Below are positions 28,003 through 35,793 of a stretch of DNA of 64,000 nucleotides, piece by piece; positions within the stretch are counted from its first letter, which is position 1; every line of letters starts with the position of its first letter. Location: contig NZ_JAAQOM010000013.1 in assembly GCF_011682055.1 (NCBI RefSeq), positions 1 through 64,000 of the forward strand, read 5' to 3'. Source of the stretch: Telluria antibiotica. Its GTDB lineage: Bacteria > Pseudomonadota > Gammaproteobacteria > Burkholderiales > Burkholderiaceae_D. The notes beneath the pieces were generated by a model that was given only the letters and a program-made list of their open reading frames with translations, had not been told where the DNA came from and did not search any database. A program made the position numbers and the translations under genes.

Positions 28003-28377
28003 ATGAGCGCAAGTGCGGATGCCGATTTCTTCGCGCGCCTCGCCGAGCTGAACGACAAGTTCGCGGGTAGCCTGCCGCAGACCCTCGGGCGCCTGGCGGC
28101 CGCGCGCAATGCGTTCGACACACATCGTCCGCCGCCCGCATTGATCGAGCAGCTGCATGCCGTGCTGCACACGCTGGCCGGATCGGCGGCCACGTTCGGT
28201 TTCCGCATCCTCGGCCAGCAGGCGCGCATGCTCGAACAGCGGCTGCGCGTGCTGACGACGTTCGACGCCGTCGCCCCGCAGGAATGGGAAGCGTGGCTGT
28301 CCGAGCTGGACGTGTTCGTCGCATGGGGCAGCGTCGACCCGAAGGCCGCCTATCCCAACGACGAGACTGGCGCCTAG
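28003..28377 (+). CDS. Hpt (histidine phosphotransfer) domain protein
   Basis: A 124-residue all-helical protein. The phosphorylatable histidine is in HTLAGSAATFGF, the classical Hpt core (usually HxLKGSAxxxG), with helices on either side. It would relay phosphate between a hybrid kinase and a response regulator; neither partner is next to it. It follows upp by 10 bases and is likely co-transcribed. An in-frame ATG overlapping upp exists, but the start at MSASADADFF is more natural. Confidence 0.82.
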   Translation: MSASADADFFARLAELNDKFAGSLPQTLGRLAAARNAFDTHRPPPALIEQLHAVLHTLAGSAATFGFRILGQQARMLEQRLRVLTTFDAVAPQEWEAWLSELDVFVAWGSVDPKAAYPNDETGA

Positions 28378-28554
28378 GACTGGAGCAAAGGCGCTGTCCG
28401 GGAGTCGTTTGATTTAGGACAAACTTTATCCGCGTCCATGCCCTATATTTTGCGTACTGCCGATGCAAATAGGGCCCGTAAAAGATTGACCGCAGGAATT
28501 GTTACGGGCTACGGTTTTATTTTGCGAAAACCGTGTACATGCGGGTTTATTCGG

Positions 28555-28672
28555 TATAATTAGGGATCGTTGGATTCGCGGTAGCAGTGCAGTTAGTCTG
28601 TCATTTGTTTCTTGCTTCTTCAAACGATCGTAAACGGACTTCTGTCCACTTCAACTGAAATAGGAAATTGTA
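28555..28672 (+). promoter_or_regulatory. Cold-shock gene promoter and long 5' leader
   Basis: A perfect TATAAT lies at 28555-28560, giving a predicted transcript start near 28567 and a leader of about 105 bases before the csp ATG. The leader is A/T- and T-rich (CATTTGTTTCTTGCTTCTTC). Long structured leaders are typical of cspA-like genes and control translation by temperature. No good -35 box is seen. The stretch 28378-28554 has no gene. Confidence 0.55.
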
Positions 28673-28876
28673 ATGGCAACTGGCATCGTTAAATGGTTCA
28701 ATGACTCCAAAGGCTTCGGGTTCATCACCCCGGACGAAGGCGGCGAAGATCTGTTCGCGCACTTCTCGGCGATTCAGAGCCAGGGCTTCAAGTCCCTGCA
28801 GGAGAACCAGCGCGTCTCGTTCGACGTGACCTCCGGTCCGAAAGGCAAACAAGCATCGAACATCCAGCCGCTGTAA
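28673..28876 (+). CDS. cspA: Cold-shock protein, CspA family
   Basis: A 67-residue single cold-shock domain that binds single-stranded RNA and DNA and acts as an RNA chaperone. RNP1 is KGFGFI and RNP2 is DLFAHFSAI. A long upstream leader and a strong terminator make it a monocistronic gene. Whether it is cold-induced or constitutive cannot be told from the protein; several paralogues are usual in related genomes. Confidence 0.97.
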   Translation: MATGIVKWFNDSKGFGFITPDEGGEDLFAHFSAIQSQGFKSLQENQRVSFDVTSGPKGKQASNIQPL

Positions 28877-28893
28877 TGCGCTGAATGTCTGAC

Positions 28894-28926
28894 AAAAAAT
28901 CCTCGGAACCCCCGGGGATTTTTTTT
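28894..28926 (+). terminator. Intrinsic terminator of the cold-shock gene
   Basis: AAAAAATCC and GGATTTTTT arms with an inner TCGG/CCGGG-type stem and a run of eight T form a hairpin 18 bases after the stop codon. The A-run allows function on both strands, toward the convergent LysR gene as well. Confidence 0.85.
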
Positions 28927-28977
28927 GTCCAGCCGCTCCTTAACCGTCGGGTGATCTCGGCAGTGACGGAGCGGTTT

Positions 28978-29895
28978 TCATATGACGGCCATATTCTTGC
29001 GCCAGTATTCAGGCTGAGAATACGCATGGCGCAAGAAATCCACGAACACGCGTATGCGCAGCGGCAAGTGCCGGCGTTGCGCGAACACGGCGTAGATATC
29101 GTTGCCTGGCGCCGCGTACTGTTCCAGCACGGGCACGAGCAGTCCCGCCTCGATTTCCGAACTCACTTCCCACATCGATCGCCACGCGAGACCGCGCCCC
29201 GCCATGGCCCAGTCGTGCAGCACGGCCCCGTCGTTGCACACCATATTGCCGCCGACCTTCATCGTGACGATCTTGCCGTGGTCACGGAACGTCCAGCCCC
29301 GCTGGCTCCCCTGGCTGCTGATGGCGAGGCAGTTGTGCTTGGCGAGGTCGTCGAGCGTCTGTGGCGTGCCGTGGCGCTTCAGGTAGCCTGGCGTGGCCAC
29401 GACGACGCGGTGGTTATCGGCCAGCTTCACGCCGACGAGATTCGAATCCGTGAGGCTGGCGATGCGGATCGCGACGTCGACGCCTTCGCCGATGACGTCG
29501 ACGACCCGGTCCGAGAGGTTCAGGTTCACGCTCACTTCGCGATGCTCGGCAAGGAAGGAAGGTACGAGCGGCGCCACGTGCTGGCGCCCGAAACCGGCCG
29601 GTGCCGACACGACGAGATGCCCCGTCGCGCGCGCGCTCCGTTCGGACACGGCCGCTTCCGCTTCTTCCAGTTCGGCCAGGATCCGCTGGCAATCCTCAAG
29701 GAACGCCGCCCCTTCGTCCGTCAACGCCAGCTTGCGCGTGGTACGCTGTAAGAGCTTGACGCCCAGGCGCGCTTCCAGCGCATCCAGGCGGCGTCCGATC
29801 ATGGCGGGCGCGATGCCTTCCGCGCGCGCCGCGGCCGACAAACTGCCACGGGCGATGACTTCGACGAAGGTTGATATCTGACGGAAGTGGTCCAC
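28978..29895 (-). CDS. LysR-family transcriptional regulator
   Basis: A 305-residue DNA-binding regulator. The N-terminal winged helix-turn-helix (about 1-60) reads FVEVIARGSLSAAARAEGIAPAMIGRRLDALEARLGVKLLQRTTRKLALTDEG in family style, followed by a linker helix and the substrate-binding-type effector domain (about 90-295). It is divergent from malate synthase (aceB) across a 172-base region, the usual arrangement for a LysR regulator and its target, so control of aceB is the simplest inference. The effector is unknown. Similar LysR proteins with the LVVSAPAGFGR pattern belong to the large CrgA/DsdC-like group. Confidence 0.93.
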   Translation of the reverse strand: MDHFRQISTFVEVIARGSLSAAARAEGIAPAMIGRRLDALEARLGVKLLQRTTRKLALTDEGAAFLEDCQRILAELEEAEAAVSERSARATGHLVVSAPAGFGRQHVAPLVPSFLAEHREVSVNLNLSDRVVDVIGEGVDVAIRIASLTDSNLVGVKLADNHRVVVATPGYLKRHGTPQTLDDLAKHNCLAISSQGSQRGWTFRDHGKIVTMKVGGNMVCNDGAVLHDWAMAGRGLAWRSMWEVSSEIEAGLLVPVLEQYAAPGNDIYAVFAQRRHLPLRIRVFVDFLRHAYSQPEYWRKNMAVI

Positions 29896-30067
29896 GGGAA
29901 AGCCTCAATGCTGGTCGTCAGTTGTGATAAAAACGCACAAATGAATGTATTTTTTGTCTCGTTTAGGCGAGTAATAGTGAATATACTTGAAGCAATATCA
30001 AACGCCAAGGCGGCTTGTGCCAAGAAGGCCGCGGTTTGCCGAATTTCATACTAAACAGGAGAATGCA

Positions 30068-31657
30068 ATGACCATCGCCACCCCAGCCGGAATGGAAATC
30101 CGGGCCGAGATCAAGCCCGGCTACGAACAGATCCTGACGCCGGAAGCGCTCGCGCTGGTAGCGAAACTGAGCCGCGAATTCGAGCCGCGCCGCCAGCAAC
30201 TGCTGGCCGCCCGCGTGGAACGCGCGAAACGCCTGGACGCCGGCGAGCGCCCGGACTTCCTGCCTGAAACGGCTCACATCCGCAACGGCGACTGGAAGAT
30301 TGCGCCGATCCCGCAGGCGCTGGAATGCCGCCGCGTGGAGATCACGGGCCCGGTCGAGCGCAAGATGGTCATCAATGCGCTGAATTCGGGTGCCGACAGC
30401 TACATGACGGACTTCGAAGACTCCAACACGCCGAACTGGGACAACCAGATCACGGGCCAGCTCAATATGCGCGACGCCGTGCGCAAGACCATTTCCCTGG
30501 AGCAGAACGGCAAGCAGTACAAGCTGAACGACAAGGTCGCGACCCTGGTCGTGCGTCCGCGCGGCTGGCACCTGGACGAGAAGCACGTGCTCGTCGACGG
30601 CAAGCGCGTCTCGGGCGGCATCTTCGACTTCGCCCTGTTCATGGTCCACAACGCGAAGGAACAACTGGCCCGCGGCGCCGGCCCGTACTTCTACCTGCCG
30701 AAGATGGAATCGCACCTGGAGGCGCGCCTGTGGAACGACATCTTCGTCATGACGCAGAACGAACTGGGCCTGCCGCAGGGCACCATCAAGGCGACCGTGC
30801 TGATCGAGACGATCGTCGCCGCGTTCGAGATGGACGAGATCCTGTACGAACTGCGCGAGCACAGCGCCGGCCTGAACGCGGGCCGCTGGGACTACATCTT
30901 CTCGTGCATCAAGAAGTTCAAGCTGGACAAGGATTTCTGCCTGGCCGACCGTCCGAAGGTCACGATGACGGCGCCGTTCATGCGTGCGTATGCGCTGCTG
31001 CTGCTGAAGACCTGCCACAAGCGTAACGCCCCGGCGATCGGCGGCATGGCGGCACTGATCCCGATCAAGAACGATCCGGAAAAGAACGAAGTCGCGATGG
31101 GTGGCGTGCGCAACGACAAGGCACGCGACGCCACCGACGGCTACGACGGCGGCTGGGTCGCACACCCGGGCCTCGTCGACCTGGCGATGACGGAGTTCAA
31201 GAAGGTGCTGGGCGACCGTCCGAACCAGATCGACAAGCAGCGCCCGGACGTCGAGGTGACGGCGAAGGACCTGCTGGATTTCCGTCCGGAGACGCCGATC
31301 ACGGAAGCGGGCCTGCGTTACAACATCAACGTCGGCATCCACTACCTGGGTGCCTGGCTGGCGGGCAACGGCTGCGTGCCGATCCACAACCTGATGGAAG
31401 ACGCGGCTACTGCCGAGATCAGCCGTTCGCAAGTCTGGCAATGGATCCGTTCGCCGAAGGGCGTGCTGGAAGATGGCCGCAAGGTCACGGCCGAGATGGT
31501 CCGCGCCATGATCCCGCAAGAGCTGGCCAACGCGAAGGCGGCCGCGCCGAATGGCGACAGCCCGACCTATGACCGCGCTGCGCAGATCTTCGAGCAGATG
31601 TCGACTTCGGAAGAGTTCGCCGAGTTCCTGACGTTGCCGCTGTACGAAGAAATTTAA
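30068..31657 (+). CDS. aceB: Malate synthase A
   Basis: Condenses glyoxylate with acetyl-CoA to malate, the second step of the glyoxylate bypass, used for growth on acetate or fatty acids. The 529-residue length fits the A isoform. Visible motifs are DFEDSNTPNWDN (early signature), VVRPRGWHLDEKHV, and GAGPYFYLPKMESHLEARLWN; catalytic acid region ...IHNLMEDAATAEISRSQVWQW is in the C-terminal part. A ribosome site AGGAG precedes the ATG by seven bases; the open frame further upstream is not conserved. Isocitrate lyase is not in the window. A divergent LysR gene may control it. Confidence 0.97.
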   Translation: MTIATPAGMEIRAEIKPGYEQILTPEALALVAKLSREFEPRRQQLLAARVERAKRLDAGERPDFLPETAHIRNGDWKIAPIPQALECRRVEITGPVERKMVINALNSGADSYMTDFEDSNTPNWDNQITGQLNMRDAVRKTISLEQNGKQYKLNDKVATLVVRPRGWHLDEKHVLVDGKRVSGGIFDFALFMVHNAKEQLARGAGPYFYLPKMESHLEARLWNDIFVMTQNELGLPQGTIKATVLIETIVAAFEMDEILYELREHSAGLNAGRWDYIFSCIKKFKLDKDFCLADRPKVTMTAPFMRAYALLLLKTCHKRNAPAIGGMAALIPIKNDPEKNEVAMGGVRNDKARDATDGYDGGWVAHPGLVDLAMTEFKKVLGDRPNQIDKQRPDVEVTAKDLLDFRPETPITEAGLRYNINVGIHYLGAWLAGNGCVPIHNLMEDAATAEISRSQVWQWIRSPKGVLEDGRKVTAEMVRAMIPQELANAKAAAPNGDSPTYDRAAQIFEQMSTSEEFAEFLTLPLYEEI

Positions 31658-31668
31658 CACGCTGTCGT

Positions 31669-31746
31669 CGTAGGGTGGGCACCCCTGTGCCCACCAAACG
31701 TTTGCGTTGCGTGAGCGCTCGGTGGGCACGGGGTGCCCACCCTACG
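31669..31746. repeat. Double-hairpin intergenic repeat, copy 3
   Basis: Begins CGTAGGGTGGGCAC and ends GTGCCCACCCTACG. The two halves are GTGGGCAC-CCCT-GTGCCCAC and GTGGGCAC-GGG-GTGCCCAC, the same as in copy 2, with a different central segment. It sits between the convergent aceB and isomerase genes, only 11 bases after the aceB stop. Confidence 0.87.
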
Positions 31747-31749
31747 GAT

Positions 31750-32403
31750 TCACCTCTTTCGCTGGGCCATCGGTTCGCGCGTGAGAAAGGCCCGCAACAC
31801 TTTTTCATCGATCGCATGGCCTTGCAAGCGCCACAGCAGGGTGTCGATCCGGTCCCCTCCCCAAAATAATTCTTCGTCGCCGTCGACTCTGAACGTTGGC
31901 ACGCCAAACACCCCATCGGCCACGGCGCGCGCCGTCGCATCGGCCAGCGCCGTTTTCACGGCGGGCGTCTGCGCGGTGGCCAGCAGTGCAGCGCCGTCCA
32001 GTCCGGCCGCGTCCGCGAGGCGCACGAGAGTCGCATCGTCCATCAAATTCTCGCCGTGTTCCCAGGTTGCTCGCGTCAGGGAGACCAGCAGGGTGCGCCG
32101 CTGCGTGTCGTCGTCCAGCGCCGTGCACATGCGCAGCGCGGGCAGCGGATTGAACGGGTGGCCGGGCGGTCCGGCGAATTGCAGGCCGCGGCGCGCCGCT
32201 TCGCGCATCACGTCGCGGAACAGGTAGCGGCGCTTCGCGTCGACCTCGGCCGGGCCGACCGTGCCGTGCGCACTCAGCAGGCCCGCGAACAGTACGGGCA
32301 CCACGACGATGCGTGCGCCCGTCGCCTCGATGCGCTCGAGATCGGCGAGGCCCAGCCACGCGTAGGGACTGACCGGGTCGGCATAGCAGCGCACCGTCGT
32401 CAT
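31750..32403 (-). CDS. 2-hydroxychromene-2-carboxylate isomerase-like (DsbA-fold) protein
   Basis: A 217-residue thioredoxin-fold protein of the NahD/kappa-GST family. The N-terminal strand and active-site loop read CYADPVSPYAWLGLADLER, with serine in place of a redox cysteine pair; the C-terminal cis-proline motif is DGVFGVPTFRVDGDEELFWGGDRIDTL. In naphthalene breakdown NahD isomerises 2-hydroxychromene-2-carboxylate with glutathione, but most chromosomal relatives have unknown substrates. No other naphthalene genes are nearby. It ends seven bases before gloB starts its 3' end, on the same strand. Confidence 0.9.
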   Translation of the reverse strand: MTTVRCYADPVSPYAWLGLADLERIEATGARIVVVPVLFAGLLSAHGTVGPAEVDAKRRYLFRDVMREAARRGLQFAGPPGHPFNPLPALRMCTALDDDTQRRTLLVSLTRATWEHGENLMDDATLVRLADAAGLDGAALLATAQTPAVKTALADATARAVADGVFGVPTFRVDGDEELFWGGDRIDTLLWRLQGHAIDEKVLRAFLTREPMAQRKR

Positions 32404-32410
32404 GGCGCGC

Positions 32411-33208
32411 TCAGAAGACGTTTTTCCATGCGCGCAGCGCGGCGAACACCGTCACGGGGTCGGCGCCAGGCGCGACGTGGCCGGCCGCCGCCAGGCTGTC
32501 GATGATGGCGGGCTCGCCGGTGCGCAGGAACGGATTCGTCGCCTTTTCGATGGCGATCGTCGACGGGATCGTGGGCAGGTGCGTCCCGCGCAGCTCGCTG
32601 TCGTGGGCAATGCGCATCTGCAGCGCCCGGTTGCCCGGCTCCAGCGCTTCCGCGAAACGCAGGTTCGACAGCGTGTATTCGTGGGCGCAAAACACGAGCG
32701 TGTCGTCGGGGAGGGCGGCGAGTTTCGCCAGCGACGCCGCCATCTGCGCGGGCGTCCCTTCGAACAGGCGGCCGCAGCCACCGCCGAACAGGGTGTCGCC
32801 GCAGAACAGCCAGCGCGTCTTCCCGTCGTCGCGGACGTACGCGATGTGCCCGTTCGTGTGGCCGGGCACGTCCAGCACGGCGAGCTCGAGCGCCAGCCCG
32901 GGCACCTGCACGCGATCGCCTTCGCCCAGCGGATGGTTGACGGCCGCGATGGCCTCGTTGCGCGGTCCGAATACAGGCACGTTGCTGAGTTCGAGCAGGC
33001 GCGTCACGCCGCCAATGTGGTCAGCATGGTGATGGGTGAGTAGAATGGCGGTCAGGGTCAGGCCATTTTCCTGCAGGGCCGCGAGGATAGGCTCGGCATC
33101 GCCCGGGTCGACCACTGCCGCATGGACGCCGTCATGGATGATCCACAGGTAATTGTCCTTGAACGCGGGCACGGTCAGTACAGCAAGCTCAGTGGGCGCG
33201 GAAGTCAT
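32411..33208 (-). CDS. gloB: Hydroxyacylglutathione hydrolase (glyoxalase II)
   Basis: Hydrolyses S-D-lactoylglutathione to D-lactate and glutathione, finishing methylglyoxal detoxification. A 265-residue metallo-beta-lactamase-fold enzyme: metal motif LTHHHADHIGG, then VPGHTNGHIAYV, FCGDTLFGGGCGRLFEGT, FCAHEYTLSNLRFA, and the C-terminal glutathione-binding NPFLRTGEP. The start at MTSAPTELAVL was chosen; 13 extra codons upstream would run toward the divergent methyltransferase gene. The gloB / methyltransferase / rnhA / dnaQ order is a recurrent proteobacterial neighbourhood. Confidence 0.96.
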   Translation of the reverse strand: MTSAPTELAVLTVPAFKDNYLWIIHDGVHAAVVDPGDAEPILAALQENGLTLTAILLTHHHADHIGGVTRLLELSNVPVFGPRNEAIAAVNHPLGEGDRVQVPGLALELAVLDVPGHTNGHIAYVRDDGKTRWLFCGDTLFGGGCGRLFEGTPAQMAASLAKLAALPDDTLVFCAHEYTLSNLRFAEALEPGNRALQMRIAHDSELRGTHLPTIPSTIAIEKATNPFLRTGEPAIIDSLAAAGHVAPGADPVTVFAALRAWKNVF

Positions 33209-33231
33209 ATGGGCATCGATAAAGGTTGGAC

Positions 33232-34017
33232 ATGGACGGCGCGGCATCCGAGAAATCCATTATAGCGCTCGACCGCTGGCTGCAATCGCCGGCGGGCGCG
33301 TACGTGCGCGCCTGGGAACAGGCATGCCTGGACGAGTTGACGGCCGATATCTTCGGCTTCAACGCCATCCAGATCGGCGTGCCGCAGATCGATGCGCTCG
33401 CCGCCAACCGCATGCCGAACAAATGGCAGGCGGCCACGCGGACGTCGACGGCCGACGAGCTCGCGTACGCGGCGCGAGGCAAGCAGATTGCCGTCGCGCT
33501 CGATTTCGCCGATCTGCCGTTCGCGTCGCAGAGCCTGGACCTCGTCGTGCTGCCGCACGTGCTCGAGTTCGCGGCCGAGCCGCACCAGGTGCTGCGCGAG
33601 GTCGAGCGCGTGCTGATCCCGGAAGGCCAGGTGATCATCTGTGGCTTCAATCCCGCCAGCCTGTGGGGCGTGCGCCAGGGAATGGGACGCATCACGAGCA
33701 GCGACTACCTGCCGGCAGCGGGCGAGTTCATCTCTATGCCGCGCCTGAAAGACTGGTTAAAATTGTTGAATCTCGGCGTTACGCGCAGCCATTTCGGCTG
33801 CTACGCGCCGCCGTTCCGGACGGCGCAGTGGCTCAACCGCTTCGCGTTCGTCGAAGGGGCGGGGCGGCGCTGGTGGCCCTATCTGGGCGCCGTGTACATC
33901 GTCCACGCGATCAAGCGCGTGAAGGGCATGCACATCATCGGCCCGGCCTGGAACAAGAAGCCCGGCAAGGCGCCGCAAGCGGTGCCGGCAACGAACCGCA
34001 ACGAACATCACAAGTAA
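33232..34017 (+). CDS. Class I SAM-dependent methyltransferase-like protein
   Basis: A 261-residue protein with a partial methyltransferase type-11 pattern: LPFASQSLDLVVLPHVLEFAAEPHQVLREVERVLIPEGQVIICGFNP. The N-terminal SAM-binding glycine motif is weak (the usual GxGxG is not evident), which is typical of the members found between gloB and rnhA. The target is unknown. It starts 23 bases from the gloB start, divergently, and precedes rnhA by 21 bases, so it is probably co-transcribed with rnhA. An in-frame TTG occurs two codons before the ATG used. Confidence 0.85.
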   Translation: MDGAASEKSIIALDRWLQSPAGAYVRAWEQACLDELTADIFGFNAIQIGVPQIDALAANRMPNKWQAATRTSTADELAYAARGKQIAVALDFADLPFASQSLDLVVLPHVLEFAAEPHQVLREVERVLIPEGQVIICGFNPASLWGVRQGMGRITSSDYLPAAGEFISMPRLKDWLKLLNLGVTRSHFGCYAPPFRTAQWLNRFAFVEGAGRRWWPYLGAVYIVHAIKRVKGMHIIGPAWNKKPGKAPQAVPATNRNEHHK

Positions 34018-34038
34018 CAGACAAGGAAGCGACGCAGC

Positions 34039-34479
34039 ATGACCAAAGTTGAGATTTTTACCGACGGCGCCTGCAAGGGAAATCCGGGCACCGGCGGCTG
34101 GGGCGCGCTGCTCGTGGCCGATGGCGGCCACGAAAAGGAAATCTTCGGCGGCGAGCCGAACACCACGAACAACCGCATGGAACTGCGCGCCGTGATCGAG
34201 GCGCTGACGGTCCTCAACCGCCCGTGCGAGGTCGTGCTGCACACGGACAGCCAGTACGTGCAAAAGGGCATTTCCGAATGGATCCACGGCTGGAAGGCGC
34301 GCGGCTGGAAGACGTCGACGAAGGAGCCCGTCAAGAACGACGATTTGTGGAAGGCGCTGGACGCCGCCCAGCAGCAGCACGCCGTCGAATGGCGCTGGGT
34401 GCGGGGGCACAACGGCCACCCCGGCAACGAGCGGGCCGACGCGCTCGCCAACATGGGCGCCGCGTCCATAAAGCGCTAA
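34039..34479 (+). CDS. rnhA: Ribonuclease HI
   Basis: Degrades RNA in RNA-DNA hybrids, for example R-loops and Okazaki primers. The 146-residue form has the catalytic acidic residues in FTDGACKGNPG, NNRMELRAVIEAL, HTDSQYVQKGI and HNGHPGNERADALA, all conserved. The basic handle is present around WKARGWKTSTKEPVKNDDLW. It sits between the methyltransferase gene and dnaQ, as in many proteobacteria. Confidence 0.98.
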   Translation: MTKVEIFTDGACKGNPGTGGWGALLVADGGHEKEIFGGEPNTTNNRMELRAVIEALTVLNRPCEVVLHTDSQYVQKGISEWIHGWKARGWKTSTKEPVKNDDLWKALDAAQQQHAVEWRWVRGHNGHPGNERADALANMGAASIKR

Positions 34480-34539
34480 TTTTGCGCTGATTTTGTTATA
34501 CTTACGGGCTCTCTTCACCGCTTTTGAGTCAAGACGCGC

Positions 34540-35247
34540 ATGCGCCAAATCGTCCTCGATACCGAAACCACTGGCCTCAATCCGCGCACCGGCGACCGCA
34601 TCATCGAGGTCGGCTGCGTCGAGATCTTCAACCGCAAGCTGACTGGCAACAACTTTCACCGCTACATCAATCCCGAGCGCGACTCGGACGAGGCAGCGCT
34701 GGCAGTCCACGGCCTGACGACGGAATTCCTCAGCGATAAGCCGAAGTTCCACGAGATCGCCCACGAACTGCGCGAATTCGTGCAGGGCGCCGAAATCATC
34801 ATCCACAACGCGCCGTTCGACCTCGCGTTCCTGAACCACGAATTCGAGCGCATGGGCTTGCCGCCGTTCATCGAGCATTGCTCCAGCGTGATCGATACCC
34901 TCGTGCACGCGAAGGAACTGCATCCGGGCAAGCGCAACTCGCTGGACGCGCTGTGCGACCGCTACGGCATCTCGAACGCGCACCGCAAGCTGCACGGCGC
35001 ATTGCTCGACTCGGAGCTGCTGGCCGATGTCTACCTGGCGATGACGCGCGGCCAGAATACGCTGTCGATGGACGTCGAGGTGGAAGCGAACGGCGGCGGC
35101 ATCGTGCTGGAGGCGGGGCCGCTGGGCGACATCCTCGTGCTGCCGGCCAGCGCCGACGAGCTTGCCTCGCACGACGACGTGCTGGCCGCGCTCGACAAAG
35201 GCGTGAAGGGCGAATGTGTTTGGAGAAAATATTCTCCGCAGGGGTGA
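34540..35247 (+). CDS. dnaQ: DNA polymerase III epsilon subunit (proofreading exonuclease)
   Basis: The 3'-5' exonuclease subunit of the replicative polymerase, binding alpha and theta. The 235-residue protein carries Exo I (VLDTETTGLNP), Exo II (HNAPFDLAFLNHEF) and Exo III (HGALLDSELLADVYL), with the catalytic histidine in HRKLHGALLD. The C-terminal tail (about 185-235) is where alpha binds; no clear QLSLPL-type clamp motif is seen. A TATACT lies about 40 bases upstream and may give it its own promoter. Its stop codon falls inside the -35 box of the following tRNA gene. Confidence 0.97.
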   Translation: MRQIVLDTETTGLNPRTGDRIIEVGCVEIFNRKLTGNNFHRYINPERDSDEAALAVHGLTTEFLSDKPKFHEIAHELREFVQGAEIIIHNAPFDLAFLNHEFERMGLPPFIEHCSSVIDTLVHAKELHPGKRNSLDALCDRYGISNAHRKLHGALLDSELLADVYLAMTRGQNTLSMDVEVEANGGGIVLEAGPLGDILVLPASADELASHDDVLAALDKGVKGECVWRKYSPQG

Positions 35248-35272
35248 CAAAACGCAAAACTCCCCCTATAAT
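35244..35272 (+). promoter_or_regulatory. tRNA-Val promoter
   Basis: GTGACA (35244-35249) and a perfect TATAAT (35267-35272) are separated by 17 bases. The -35 box contains the dnaQ stop codon. The predicted start is about 40 bases before the mature tRNA. Confidence 0.85.
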
Positions 35273-35317
35273 GCTCGTCATTGCAGCGACGCAATGGCGG
35301 CAATACAGTAGAAAGTA

Positions 35318-35392
35318 GGGCGGTTAGCTCAGGGGTAGAGCACAGCATTCACACTGCTGGGGTCGCAAGTTCGAAACTTGCACCGCCCACCA
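35318..35392 (+). tRNA. tRNA-Val (anticodon CAC)
   Basis: A 75-base cloverleaf with encoded CCA. The acceptor stem is GGGCGGT paired with ACCGCCC, the anticodon arm is CAGCA-TTCACAC-TGCTG giving anticodon CAC, and the T arm is GCAAG-TTCGAAA-CTTGC. It reads GUG valine codons. Tyrosine integrases often use tRNA 3' ends as attachment sites, and an integrase remnant lies about 140 bases downstream. Confidence 0.95.
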
Positions 35393-35480
35393 GAATTTCA
35401 GGTTCCGGTTCAAAGTCTTCGATTACTTCAGCAAGTTGAGCAAAACAACTTGGAAGAATTTGGCGAGCGGAATGAAAAGG

Positions 35481-35506
35481 AAAGCCAGCGATCAGCTGGC
35501 TTTTTT
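35481..35506 (+). terminator. Intrinsic terminator downstream of tRNA-Val
   Basis: AAAGCCAGC - GATCA - GCTGGCTTT followed by further T residues forms a strong hairpin about 90 bases after the tRNA. It probably ends the tRNA transcript. Confidence 0.8.
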
Positions 35507-35529
35507 CGTTTCTGCCGTCCGATCGCGGC

Positions 35530-35790
35530 CGTTCGTAATGCAGTGGTTCGCGCTCCTGGCCAAACCGAGGACATTCGTCCGCCGCGTCCAAATCGGTTCT
35601 CGAGTGCAGGTCAAGCATGCGCTGCCGCTTGTCGTTGTTCAGGCCCGCCGCGATCCGGCGGCCGTACGTAAGACGAGAGGCGTGTCGACGTGCCCGAGCT
35701 GTGTCGCAGCGTAGCGCGGGTCTGCGCCCGGCACCAGCATAGGTATGCCGCGTCTCACACGGGTTGCGGTAGTGGACGCCGGCCGTCAGC
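35530..35790 (-). pseudogene. Tyrosine-recombinase (phage/island integrase) C-terminal remnant, frameshifted
   Basis: Only the C-terminal end of an integrase can be read, in three frames. The first holds GVHYRNPCETRHTYA, matching the catalytic R-x-x-H box of tyrosine integrases. The second, after a short deletion, holds LVPGADPRYAATQLGHVDT, the conserved segment before the catalytic tyrosine. The third holds TYGRRIAAGLNNDKRQRML, containing the tyrosine position and the C-terminal tail. Between the last two, an ACGT tandem repeat is four bases short of the expected sequence. No start and no catalytic N-terminal part remain, so it is dead. It points toward the tRNA-Val gene and marks an old insertion. 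The upstream end meets the 3' end of the TadE-like gene. Confidence 0.8.
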
Positions 35791-35793
35791 GGG

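Noticed and set aside
34482..34502. TTGCGC and TATACT as a dnaQ promoter
   Set aside because: The spacing is only nine bases, so the pair cannot work as a normal promoter; only the TATACT is noted.
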